Source: an uncultured Paraburkholderia sp. (GTDB lineage Bacteria; Pseudomonadota; Gammaproteobacteria; Burkholderiales; Burkholderiaceae). From it: a stretch of 64,000 bases of DNA. Below the pieces are notes generated by a model. The model was not told the DNA's origin. It worked only from the letters and a program-made list of their open reading frames with translations, and did not search any database. Below, one piece after another: positions 54,868 to 64,000 of the stretch. Positions within the stretch are counted from its first letter, which is position 1, and every line of letters begins with the position of its first letter. The position numbers were made by a program, and so were the translations under genes. The stretch lies in the NCBI GenBank assembly GCA_940746715.1, contig CALNWN010000009.1:124001-188000 (forward strand). The letters run 5' to 3'.

Positions 54868-54898
54868 CCACATCTGAACGACAAAAAGGGCGGAAAAC

Positions 54899-55393
54899 CT
54901 AGCGCTTGTCGATCTGCTGCAGCACGTCGTCGACAATCTGTTCCGGCGACAGCTCGATGCTCACCGTCACCGCCTCGTCCGCGCCCGGTTCCTCGAGCGT
55001 GTCGAGCTGGCTTTGCAGCAGCGACGGGTCGAAGAAATGGCCGGTGCGCGTGGTGAGGCGCTCCTGCAGCACCTCGCGCGAGCCCTTCAGATACACGAAG
55101 CACACGTCCTTGTCGCCGTCGCGCAAGATGTCGCGGTACGAGCGCTTCAGCGACGAACACGTGAACACGGCCGTCTCGCCCGCCTTCTGCTTTTCTTCGA
55201 TCGCGGCGCGGATAGTTTTGAGCCACGGCCACCGGTCTTCGTCGGTGAGCGGAATGCCGTGGTGCATCTTCTCCTTGTTGGCGGCACTGTGAAACGCGTC
55301 GCCGTCGGTGAACGCGCAGTGCAGGCGTTCCGCCAGCATCTCGCCGATTCTCGTCTTGCCGGCGCCCGACACACCCATTGCGATCAAAATCAT
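54899..55393 (-). CDS. gntK: Gluconokinase
   Basis: 164 residues. P-loop kinase (ILIAMGVSGAGKTRIGEMLA) phosphorylating gluconate to 6-phosphogluconate; DGDAFHSAANKEKMHHGIPL and CSSLKRSYRDILR are typical GntK motifs. ATG 55393 with AAGGAG upstream. Ten bases after gntT, forming a gntT-gntK pair; the kinase is intact but the permease gene is frameshifted. Confidence 0.95.
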   Translation of the reverse strand: MILIAMGVSGAGKTRIGEMLAERLHCAFTDGDAFHSAANKEKMHHGIPLTDEDRWPWLKTIRAAIEEKQKAGETAVFTCSSLKRSYRDILRDGDKDVCFVYLKGSREVLQERLTTRTGHFFDPSLLQSQLDTLEEPGADEAVTVSIELSPEQIVDDVLQQIDKR

Positions 55394-55403
55394 CAAAAAC
55401 TCC

Positions 55404-56707
55404 TTACAGGACCGCCGCCAGCGCGAAGGTCAAGCCCAAACCCATCAACGAAATGATGGTCTCGAGGAGCGACCATGTCTTGAAGGTCTGCCCCACCGTC
55501 ATACCGAAGTATTCCTTGATCAGCCAGAAACCGCCGTCGTTCACATGCGAGAAGATCAGCGAGCCCGAGCCCGTTGCCAGCACGAGCAGCTCCGGCTTCA
55601 CCTGAATGGCGCTCGCTGCCGCGATCGGCGCGACGATGCCGCAGGCGGTCGTCATGGCGACCGTCGCCGAACCCGTGGCGAGACGGATCAGCGCCGCGAC
55701 GAGCCAGCCGAACAGCAGCGGCGACAGATGCGCCGAGGTGGTCGCGGCGACGATTTCCTTCGAAATGCCGCTATCCATCAGCACGCGCCCGAAACCGCCG
55801 CCCGCGCCGACGATCAGCGTAATACCCGCGATCGGCGCGAGACATTCGCCGCAGAACTTCTGGATCTGGTCGCGATTGAAACCGCGGCTCGCGCCGAAGG
55901 TCCAGAAGCTGACCAGCACGGCGATCAAAAGCGCAACGTCCGAATTGCCGACGAAGTGCAGCAGGTCGTTCGGCAGCGTCTTCGGCGTGAAGACAAGATC
56001 CGCCCAGCTGCCGACCAGCATCAGGATCACCGGCAACAGCACCGTGAAGAGCGTCACGCCGAAGCTCGGCAGCTCACGCTTGGGCGCCGCGCTCGCGCCG
56101 CCCGGCGTGCCCGACATCGCCACTTCGTCCTTGTTGAGGAATTGCGAGGCCAGTGCGTTGTCCTTCGGCAGCTTCACCGTGCGATGAATCAGCAGCGCAA
56201 AGAGCGGACCGGCGACGATAGCCGTCGGCACGCCGACAATCAGGCCATAGGCGATCGTCTTGCCGATGTCCGCGTGATACTGCTGCACGGCGAGCATCGC
56301 GGCCGGGTGCGGCGGAATCAGTCCGTGCACGACGGACAGGCCCGCGACCATCGGCAAGCCGACGATGATCGCGACGACCATCATCGCCCAGTGAATGTTC
56401 TTCTCACCGAACCAGCTGATGAGCGTGGTGGCGATGCGCTCGGCGCCGCCGGATTCGGCCATCATCTTGCCGAGCATCGTGCCGAGACCCACCACCACCG
56501 CGATGTGGCCGAGCGTGTTGCCGTTGCCGGTTTCGAAGGACTTGACGATGGTCGCCATCGGCATGCCGGACACGAGCCCGAGCAGCAGCGACACGATATA
56601 ATCAGGACGAGGAACGGATAAACCTTGAAGCGGGTGATCATCAAGATCAGCAGGGCGATGGCGATCACCCCGTAAACCAGCAGCATGCTGCCGTGAACAG
56701 CTTCCAT
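55404..56707 (-). pseudogene. gntT: Gluconate:H+ symporter (GntP family), frameshifted
   Basis: Inner-membrane permease of about 430 residues with 12-14 helices. It starts at ATG 56707 (MEAVHGSMLLVYGVIAIALL) after AAGGAGGAG. Near 56600 an AT dinucleotide appears duplicated (ATTATATCG instead of ATTATCG), shifting the frame after YPFLVLII; the rest (SLLLGLVSGMPMATIVKSFE, HPAAMLAVQQYHADIGKTIA, IFSHVNDGGFWLIKEYFG) is intact in the second frame to 55404. This single +2 lesion could be recent or a sequence error. The frame of the upstream glycosyltransferase remnant runs into this start without a stop. Confidence 0.85.
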
Positions 56708-58169
56708 GAAGCTCCTCCTTTGCGTTATTGATTGTGGGTGCGGACGACGGCAGCCACCTGGTCTCATGGCGACCGGCGCGCCCTTGAACGCCAGACCTAC
56801 TTTGAGGTTGCCCCTGCTTTCGACGAGCGCGGGAAACGCGGTCTTTCCTGGCGCATGCAGGAAAGGCACGGACGGCGGCAGCGCCTCGAGATCCAGCGCC
56901 AGGTAGGCGGGAATCGCGTGCGGAAAGACCCAGTAGTCGTGCTGCGGCAAGGCAGCAGCCGGCGCGCGATACGGCATGCCGTCCGAAGGCAGCTTCAGCA
57001 GCTTTTCGCTGAAGCAGGCTTCGTCGCCCACGTAGTCTTCCTCGACGACCACGTAGTCCATTGCGTGGCCGTGCGTCGTGGCCGGATGCCCCAGCGCCAT
57101 AAGTTGCAGCGGCGCGGCGCGCAAACAGGCGAGCACCATCGTGATCGGGAACATGCCGACGCTCGGCATGTACATCATCTGCGCGTTGCGGGCTTCGCTC
57201 GTGTCGCGCACGTGCCGCGCGGCTTCCCACACGTTGCCGCCTTGCAGCGGAATGAACTCGTGGAAGACGGCCTTACCGGCGTCGTCGACGCGGCCGTCGT
57301 AGCCCATGCCGACGAGGTGGAATTTGTCGCGCATCGCGACGAGCGTTTGCGAGTGCGTGCGGTAGATCGAGTGATTTTTCGAAAACCATTCGAGCACGAC
57401 GAGCAGCACCGGCTTCTCGCCCTCGACTTTTGCCGCCGACCGCGTGACGTCACGACTGCCGAGCTCTCCGAGCTTGCGGCGGATCAGCGCGTTGATCGGC
57501 TTCTTGATGTCGTGCTTGGCGGCCATGTCCGCATAGCTGAAATGCATGTAGACGTCGTGCAGCACGCCCATGGGCAGAGAATCGAGCTGTCGATCTGCTC
57601 GAGCCGCTCCGGCAGCCAGCGCAACAGCAGTTCGCGTTTCTGATGCGCCGACGGCGTGCCGAGAAAGCGCGACGACATGATGGTCATGGCAAGCGACGCC
57701 GCCTTCGTCTTGTCGAAGTTCCACAGCGCGTCCCAATCGAGACGAACTTCCGACTCCGGCAAATAGAAGAGCTGGAACTTGCGGATTTCGCTGTTGCGCA
57801 GCTCGATCGCATTGCGCGCGAGCTCGTCGACGCCGAGCGAACGCAGAATGTGATCGGCATTGCGGAACGGGCTCGCCGCGAACATGGCGGCCAGCCAGCG
57901 CTGGAACAACGCCGTGCTGCGGGCGATGCCGGCGTCGGAGAAGGTGAACTTAGGATCCTTGACGAGACTCGTGATCGCCGAGGTGAGACGCGCAAGCAGG
58001 TGATCGCCCATGATGTCCTGCGCTTCGTTGGACTGCGCCCAGACGTCCACTCTATCAGGATACCGTAATGCTGGTCGATCTTGTTGAGCAGCTGCAGCAG
58101 CTCGCGGCTCGCTTTTTCGTGCTCACGGCGATAGCAAAGGTATTCGAACTTGTTGATGCTGAATTTCAT
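56708..58169 (-). pseudogene. HMW1C-type N-glycosyltransferase (GT41) remnant, fused to a second GT41-like fragment
   Basis: Starts at ATG 58169 (MKFSINKFEYLCYRREHEKA) and reads as the HMW1C alpha domain: WAQSNEAQDIMGDHLLARLT, PFRNADHILRSLGVDELARN, FLGTPSAHQKRELLLRWLPE. The start of the catalytic domain follows: LPMGVLHDVYMHFSYADMAA, YMPSVGMFPITMVLACLRAA, GHPATTHGHAMDYVVVEEDY, CFSEKLLKLPSDGMPYR. Frames change near 58062 and 57585. After APAAALPQ the HMW1C match ends; instead YWVFPHAIPAYLALDLEALP and GNLKVGLAFKGAPVA resemble a different TPR/OGT-type GT41 enzyme. The UDP-sugar-binding C-terminal half is missing, and no stop precedes gntT. Third gene after tpsA and tpsB, as in hmw1ABC. Confidence 0.8.
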
Positions 58170-58240
58170 GACACTCTCCGGACTAAATGACGTAGTGCTT
58201 ACGATTGGTTGATCGGCGCGGTGCGCGCCCACAAAAATGC

Positions 58241-59918
58241 TTAGTGCTTCCAGGTGATGGACATCCAGTACTGCAACGGCTTCTTGCCGGACTCGACCCA
58301 CGAAGCCGATGAAAATCCATAGGATTTGGAAACCGACGCCGAGACGGTCGCGCCGACGGGCGTGAGCCAGTCCACGCTCGCGCCGTAGCCGGCGAGCGTG
58401 CGCGTGTTGGTGACGCCGGGCACGCCGACATAGCTCTTTTCCCAGTCCTTCCAGGGCGAGTGATTCACGCGGCCGATAGCGAAGTCGGAGAACACGCCCA
58501 GTTGAAGCTGGTGGCCGGTCGCGATCGGAAAGCGCTGATACAGCCCCGCGTTGATGACGCCTTCGTCGAACGACACTTCGTCGGCGCTGTAGGCGCGCAC
58601 CGCGTCGGGGCCGCCCGCGGCAAGCTTTTCGCTCGCGTCGAGGTTGCGGCTCGCCAGTTGCGAATTGACGCGGCCCGTCAGAAAGAGATTGCCGCTGCGC
58701 GTGAGCGCATACGTGCCGAAGCCGAAACCGGTGAGCTTGGCGTGTTGCCGGCGCGTTGCGGACCGGCGTCGAGTGCGGCGTCGTCGTTGCGCTGGTGACC
58801 GAGCGTCAGCGCGGCCTGTCCGCTCAGAATGTTGGTGCGCAGTTGCTGCGGACGATCGCCGTTGTCGGCCTGCACCGAGAGGCACACAGAATCCAGCGTG
58901 CTGTGCGTCGCGAAGCCGTAGTCCTTGTAGGTCGTGGCCGCCTGACTGTGCAGGAGCGATGCGCCGCCCCAGAAGTTGGCGTCGAGGCCTCGCAGGAACG
59001 GGTACACCACGCCGGCCTGACCCGTGGTGGCGACGCCGGCAACCGGCGTCCCCGCGTTGATCGAGTACTGCTGACGCGTGACGCCGCCCGTCATGCGCAG
59101 ACCGTCGTCGAAGATCGGCACGCTGCCGGTGAGCGAGCCCGTCCACATCTTCTTGTCGGTGCCGAGCAGCGTGAACGCGTAGCTCTCGCCGGCGCCGAAG
59201 TAATTGTTGCCCGATGCCGTCACACCGAAGCGATAGGCGCCCGTCGACTCGATACCCTGGTTGTCTGTCGAGAATGAGGTCCGCCTGCATCGGCTTGCCT
59301 TTTTCGGCGATGCTGAACACCACGTCGATATCGCCGACGCCTGCGCCGGGAGCAAACTGCGGTGCCTTGTCGATGGCGACGCCCGGCAGATCCTGAAGCA
59401 ATTGCGTGGCGCGTTCGAGGCGCGGCATGTTGAGCACGCAAGCGTCAGCGGCTGAATCGTTGCCGCACATCGCGTGAGAGACGAGACGCTGCAGGCGAAC
59501 GTCGTCGACGCGCGACTTGGCACGGCATCTTGCCGATCCGGCCCGGGAAAACCGCGAACATCGGTTCCGCGCCCTTCTGCGCGGCGCGCCAGTTGTCGTC
59601 GGTCATCAGCACGTGGGCGACGGGAAAGCCGCCTTGACGCAGCGCGACAGTGAGACGGTCGGACCAGCGGTTGACGTCGTCGAGGTTCGCCGGCGCGCTG
59701 CCGAGCGTTGCCGCCGGGTCACGCAGCAGCTTCGGCATGGCCGCCTCGTCGCGGCTGCCCGCGGGAATCACCTTGAATGAAACGGCGGCCTGAGCGGCCG
59801 GGAGACTGGAACTGACGGTTGCGACAGGCTCCGCGTGAGCAGCTCCCGCCATCAATACCGGCAACACCCACATTGCGCGAGCAATCTGCCGATTTACTTC
59901 GTTTTTACGCCACAACAT
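58241..59918 (-). pseudogene. Two-partner secretion outer-membrane transporter (TpsB, HMW1B/ShlB-like), frameshifted
   Basis: Signal peptide (QIARAMWVLPVLMAGAAHA), POTRA-type periplasmic part (DDVNRWSDRLTVALRQGGFP, DDVRLQRLVSHAMCGND) and the ShlB/FhaC beta-barrel (GAYRFGVTASGNNYFGAGES, TGGVTRQQYSINAGTPVAGV, GGPDAVRAYSADEVSFDEGV) ending in an aromatic/His strand YWMSITWKH. Frames change near 59518, near 59275 (a 4-base duplication) and near 58745. It would export the adhesin encoded upstream. The family call is firm; no functional barrel can be made. Confidence 0.88.
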
Positions 59919-60275
59919 CGAATTAACCTTGCACTCAGATTAAATACCATGGCGCCACGATTGCGGATTTTTCTGCCGAAACTGCGTCGCCCCACCCATA
60001 AGAGATTACGAGCCCTGAATTCGGAAACGAATAGGACTATTCCAAAAATGCTCTTAGTTTTCGGAGTGGGCGTTGAGGCGTGCGATTGGCTGGAGCGGTC
60101 GTGTGTTTGTACTTTTTTGCAAACCGGCTTATTTATTTTCGGTTAATAAATAGGAATAGTCTTAATTCACTGAACATGGCTCTAAGTTTTTGACTTTGTT
60201 TATCCGTTTGCGATGAACTGCTTTGAGCGCCGCGCCGGTTGCAATTCGATGTTCAATCAATCCCTCAAGCGAAAT
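59919..60275. other. AT-rich gap between tpsA terminator and tpsB, with inverted repeat
   Basis: No gene seen. Base composition is clearly more AT-rich than the surroundings from about 60020 to 60240. It contains GACTATTCC (60035-60043) and its reverse complement GGAATAGTC (60153-60161), each next to an AATAGGA word. This stretch likely carries the tpsB promoter, since a terminator separates it from tpsA. Confidence 0.5.
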
Positions 60276-60305
60276 AAAAAAGGGCGATGCCCATGGCACC
60301 GCCCT
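60276..60305 (-). terminator. Terminator downstream of tpsA
   Basis: Minus-strand stem AGGGCGGTGC / GCATCGCCCT (60296-60305 with 60281-60290, one G-U pair) with a short loop, followed by TTTTTT (plus-strand A run 60276-60281), about 110 bases after the tpsA stop. Confidence 0.75.
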
Positions 60306-60415
60306 CTGCTAGCGAAACGTTGACACCTTCGGCCAGCCGGCCGTCCCGACCTGCGACGACTGGCCTGCCGATGCCTCGCCACACCTCACGCTGCTGCGCG
60401 AGGTGCGGCCCGGCG

Positions 60416-63134
60416 TCAGGCTGCTCCGCTCACCGTGGCGCGAGCCGTACCGCCGACAGGCGCGACGCCCATCTTCAGACAGCCGTGCGACTTGACCACG
60501 TACGCCTTGCCGTCCTTCACACCGCTTTCCGTGTAGAAGTACTCATGCGTGCGCATGTTCACGGAGAGATCCGCCTTCGTCTTCTGCTGCGGATCTTCGT
60601 ACGTGAAGTGCTTCACGCCTTCGGCTCCGTCGCGATACGTCAGATGGCGGTTCAGCGCACCCGCATGCGTGAGCAACTGCGCGTCGGCAGAGTTCGTCGT
60701 CATGCCGACCGTCACGTGCTCGAGCTCGGCATCGGCCCAGAACATCGGAGCGCCGGCTTCGAGTGTCAGCGCCTGCTCGGCCTCCAGGTACCAATGTGCC
60801 GACGCCATGTCGCCCATGAAGTACGCTGCAGCGCCGCCCACACCGATTGCGCCGACGAGGCCCGCCGCGACGCCGCCGCTGCTGCCGCCACTACCACCTG
60901 AGCCGTCAAGCGAAGGCGTGACGTCGGTGTTGGGGCCGTTACCGTTGCCGCCTCCGTTATCCGGGGGCGTGTTGCCGCAGTTGTCGACCGGGGCGTTGTC
61001 GCCGCCGTTGGCGCCACCGTTGGTGCCCGGGGTCACGATGTTGCCGTTGTCGATGATCACGATCGTGGCGTTGTCCATGGTGTTCACGTTACCGTCGATG
61101 ATCGTGCCATTGCCGTTCGTCGAATTGCCCGAGATTTCGCCGCTGGCGTTGCCGGACATGTTGATCGAGCCGTTGATATCGGTGCCGGTACCGTTGGTCG
61201 AATCACCGCTGATATCGGTGGAGCCGTTGCCCGAAGTGTTGATCGAACCATTCGGGTCGACGATCACGCCCGTGCCATCCGTGCTGTTGCCCGAGATGTT
61301 GATGGAGCCGTTGTCCGTCGTGTTGATCGAACCGTTGATATCCGTACCGGTAGCGTGTGGTTGTTGTTCTGAAATACACCGCGCCCCGTCGTGCTACTGC
61401 CGCTGACGCTGACATTGGCAGTTTGCGTGACCGCCATACTGCCGTTCGTCCAGAATTGAACGCCATCAGCCGTGTTGGACGTGCCGCTAACGGTCAGAGT
61501 GCCGTTACCGATCTCGGTGAAGTTGCCAACAAACACAATGCCAGAGGCCAGTGTTGCTAACGCCTGCAATAGAGCCGCCACCGATGTTTGCATCCGTGCC
61601 ACGCAACTCGATCGCGTTACTGTAGCTAGCGGCGCCGCCTCCTGCGGTCGTATTTGCAGACACCGTCAGATCGACCGTACTCGCCGCAGTCTGGTTGACT
61701 GAGCCCTTGCCCGTGCCGGTGCCCGCGGTCAAGTTGAGGTTCAGCTTGTTCGATGTCGACGTGATGTTGCCATTCAGCGTGATGCTGCCGTTCGCCGCCA
61801 GCGTCAGATTGGCAGACGTATTGCCCCCGCTCTTGACGATATCCGCGCCCGACTGCTGCACGATATTGCCCGTCGCCGTGCCGGAGCTCGCCGTCGTGAT
61901 CGTGACATCCGTACCCACGTTCAGCGCGTTGCTGATCGTCGTGTTCTTCACCGTCGCGCTCGTGTTCGTGCCGCCGCTGAAGCCGCCCGTCACGTTGCCG
62001 CCGTAGTTGGCGTCCGCGCTCGTGCTGATCATTACATCGGTCGAGTCGATCAGCCATGCACCGGCCTTGCCTTCCGGCGCCGCTGCGCTCACCTGACCTT
62101 GCACGTCGAGGCTATGACCCGACGTTTCGACAAAGCCGCCGTCGCCATGCGAAGAACCCGCGTCGATCTTCGCGCCGGCATCCACCTGCGTGAAGTTCGC
62201 GAACTGCACGCCGTCCTGCAGCATGCCTTGCGCCTGCGTGCCGTCCAGCTTGTGCAGACTGTCGCCGCCGATAATCACCTTGCCGCCTTGCGTCACGCCG
62301 CTTGCATCGATCGATGCATTGGCGAACACGCCCACGCAGTCGCCCGACAGCACCACCGTGCCGCCCGCGCCCGTCGCGCTCGACGCGTCGATGCTGCCCG
62401 TCACCGCGACATCGCCCGTGTTGCCCGCATCGGCCACCACCGTGCCCGCGCGCACCACGCCCGACAGATTCACCACCGTGTTCAGCAGCGAGTTGCTGCC
62501 GCGCGCGGTCAGCAGCACCGTGCCGTTTTCCGCCTGGATGTTGCCGCTGTTTTCCACCAGCGCGTTCGCCGACGCGTTCGTCAGCGTCAACTGGATGCCC
62601 TGGCCGTTCGGCAGCGCGACCATCGCGCTGTCGCCCGCGGCGAGCGCCACCTGGCCACCTCGCGCGGTCGTGATCGCGCCGCTGTTTCGCACCTGGTCGC
62701 CCATCAGGACGACGTAGCCTTGCGCGTTGATCGTGCCGTCGTTGACCACGCTTGCGTTCGTACCGGTCGAGCTCAGCGCGAGCGGATTGCCCGCCATGAA
62801 TGCGTTGGAATCGACGGACTTGGTGGTGGCCAGCAGCGAGCCGACGTTCACCACCGCGCCCTTGCTGAAGAGCACGCCGTTTGCGTTCTGGATCAGCACC
62901 TAGCCGTTCGCCAGCAAGGAGCCCTGAATGTTCGACGCACCGGCGCCCGTCACCGACGTTGAACGAGTTCCAGTCGATCACGGTACGCTGCGTACCCTGA
63001 TTGATGGTCATCGTGTTGGTGTTCTGCGAGATGCTCGCCTGACATGCCACCACCTGGCCGTTGGTCGGCAGCGACTGTGCGCGGGCAAGCGAGGGATAAA
63101 ACGCCAACAACGCAGTCGCGCTATACAGACTGAA
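60416..63134 (-). pseudogene. Two-partner secretion adhesin (TpsA, HMW1A-like filamentous hemagglutinin family), multiply interrupted
   Basis: The mature N-terminus AQSLPTNGQVVACQASISQN and GTQRTVIDWNSFNVG is the TPS secretion domain. About 20-25 codons are then missing before VTGAGASNIQGSLLANG. A TAG at 62897-62899 replaces an expected Gln, and the same frame continues with VLIQNANGVLFSKGAVVNVG and long beta-helix passenger sequence to about 61600. Frameshifts follow near 61555 and 61360 before the C-terminal frame ending at 60416. The signal peptide start is lost: a stop at 63135-63137 precedes YSATALLAFYPSLARA. The C-terminal part holds a sequon-rich repeat and then a Gly/Asn-rich and a globular tail. 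Likely surface adhesin, now inactive. Confidence 0.88.
61060..61345 (-). repeat. Sequon-rich passenger repeat of the TpsA adhesin
   Basis: Three copies plus a partial one of a 26-28 codon unit of the form TDINGSIN...SGNSTNGTG. I count 15 Asn-X-Ser/Thr sequons in about 95 codons (NGS, NTT, NIS, NST, NAS, NGT and others). Asn-X-Ser/Thr is the acceptor of HMW1C-type N-glycosyltransferases, one of which is encoded downstream. The reading frame of the last part is open to the stop at 60416. Confidence 0.75.
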
Positions 63135-63137
63135 TCA

Positions 63138-63438
63138 GACAAGGACTAAAAACGGCTTGGCTTACGCGCTGGTTTTACAGACAAATAGGGAAAGCAAGAC
63201 CGTGTGCCGAGCGCTTTGACAAGGGCTTGAGAGCGCGCCGCCATGCGGCTGCAGACGAGAAATGTCGTGACGCGCCAGCGCGAAAAGCGCGGGCGGCAAA
63301 GAAAAGGCAGGGAGAATTTGTGAAACGTCGGCCGCAAGCGCAGTACTGCGCCCGACAATCGCAGAAAAGATTCCGCGCGACGTTTCGGAAAAGTCTTAGA
63401 CGCGACCGCGAAACCGCGGCCGCCGCGATGAAAACTGC
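63138..63438. other. Gene-free region upstream of tpsA
   Basis: About 300 bases between hemJ (ends at 63439 on the minus strand) and the damaged tpsA N-terminus. No conserved frame is seen. It should have held the tpsA promoter and signal-peptide coding region, the latter apparently deleted. Confidence 0.4.
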
Positions 63439-63855
63439 TTAGAAAGGCTTAATAACCACCAACGCAACCGCCGCCAGCATGCCCAGCACGGGCAGTTCGT
63501 TGAACATGCGATACCACTTGTGCGAGCGACGGTTCTCGCCGCGCTCGAAGGTCCGCAGCAGCACGCCGCAGTAGGCGTGATAGACGATAAGCAGCACCAC
63601 CACGCCGACCTTCGCGTGAATCCAACCCTGACCGCTGCCGATTCCGACCACGAGCCAAAGCCACAGTCCGCAAGCAAGCGCCGGCACCGCGACAAACGAC
63701 ATGAAACGGAACAGCTTGCGCGCCATGATCAGGAGACGCTTCACCGCGGCGGGTTCGGTTTCCATCGCCAGATTGACGAAAATGCGCGGCAAATAGAACA
63801 GGCTGGCAAACCAGGAAGCGATCAGAACGATGTGAAACGTCTTGATCCAGAGCAT
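63439..63855 (-). CDS. hemJ: Protoporphyrinogen IX oxidase HemJ (CopD-like membrane protein)
   Basis: 138-residue inner-membrane protein with four helices. MLWIKTFHIVLIASWFASLF contains the conserved His of HemJ, and GWIHAKVGVVVLLIVYHAY and YRMFNELPVLGMLAAVALVV are family segments. It oxidises protoporphyrinogen IX in heme synthesis. ATG 63855 is chosen; the frame is open to 63999 but that part is not conserved. Intact; 63856-64000 holds its 5' flank. Confidence 0.9.
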   Translation of the reverse strand: MLWIKTFHIVLIASWFASLFYLPRIFVNLAMETEPAAVKRLLIMARKLFRFMSFVAVPALACGLWLWLVVGIGSGQGWIHAKVGVVVLLIVYHAYCGVLLRTFERGENRRSHKWYRMFNELPVLGMLAAVALVVIKPF

Positions 63856-64000
63856 CGGGTGTCCTTGGGTGGTCGGCGAGTTGTTCTGAAGAGCGCCGGC
63901 GATGTTGCCGGCCCCGCAGCGCGGCGTGAAGTGACGCGGCGTCGCGGTCAGGAAAACGCGTAAGGCGCGGCCGCGTTGCACGGCCACGCCTGGCTTCATG

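Noticed and set aside
61060..61345. CRISPR-like repeats
   Set aside because: The repeats are in a coding frame, imperfect and without unique spacers; they encode the adhesin's sequon repeat.

Overview
The window is GC-rich DNA from a member of the Burkholderiaceae, closest in gene content and order to Paraburkholderia/Caballeronia. The evidence is the miaB-phoH-ybeY-corC-lnt run, dusB-fis-purH, ruvC-ruvA-ruvB, gltIJKL next to gdhA, rplM-rpsI, a type A RNase P RNA, and gene sequences that read as that group. No tRNA, rRNA, CRISPR array, transposase or phage gene was found.

The striking feature is uneven gene decay. Between about 26.8 and 55.4 kb almost every gene is intact and most are housekeeping: pepP, a UbiH-type hydroxylase, dusB, fis, purH, ruvCAB, tyrS-dtd-phosphatase, anmK, erpA, rplM-rpsI, rnpB, pyrC, a YafJ-type amidotransferase, gltIJKL, gdhA, purB and gntK. 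On either side many genes are broken: marR plus its efflux pump, a GntR regulator, gamma-glutamyltransferase, glpD, glpK, miaB, phoH, a ChaC-type cyclotransferase, an M48 peptidase, a glutathione S-transferase, gntT, and a whole adhesin secretion and glycosylation locus. The lesions are of several kinds: nonsense codons in otherwise continuous frames (phoH, M48, tpsA), 1-2 bp losses (several in CG dinucleotide runs), a 10-bp duplication, and larger internal deletions (glpK, marR, ggt). I infer a lineage undergoing genome erosion, such as a host-restricted symbiont. Draft-sequence error may explain some single indels but not the nonsense codons or long deletions.

Layout. 0-4.3 kb: decayed MarR/MFS efflux pair with an intact perfect palindromic operator, then a decayed GntR regulator beside an intact galactonate dehydratase (dgoD). 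4.5-13 kb: two small ORFs, copC-copD, a diheme and a triheme cytochrome c, a hemolysin-III family membrane protein, rhlE, a shortened FMN-binding protein and a di-iron protein. 13-26.6 kb: decayed glutathione and glycerol genes and the RNA-modification/ribosome maturation/lipoprotein operon. 26.8-55.4 kb: the intact core. 55.4-63.4 kb: gluconate genes and a locus in the order tpsA-tpsB-glycosyltransferase, matching Haemophilus hmw1A-B-C. 63.4-64 kb: hemJ.

Two items deserve most attention. First, the degraded hmw1-like locus still encodes a passenger repeat packed with Asn-X-Ser/Thr sequons, the acceptor motif of HMW1C-type cytoplasmic N-glycosyltransferases, and a recognisable HMW1C-like enzyme lies two genes downstream. 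Second, the rplM-osmC gap holds a predicted small RNA of about 87 nt on the minus strand with a near-consensus promoter, three hairpins and a terminator; its middle hairpin displays a UCCUCCUUU anti-Shine-Dalgarno loop.
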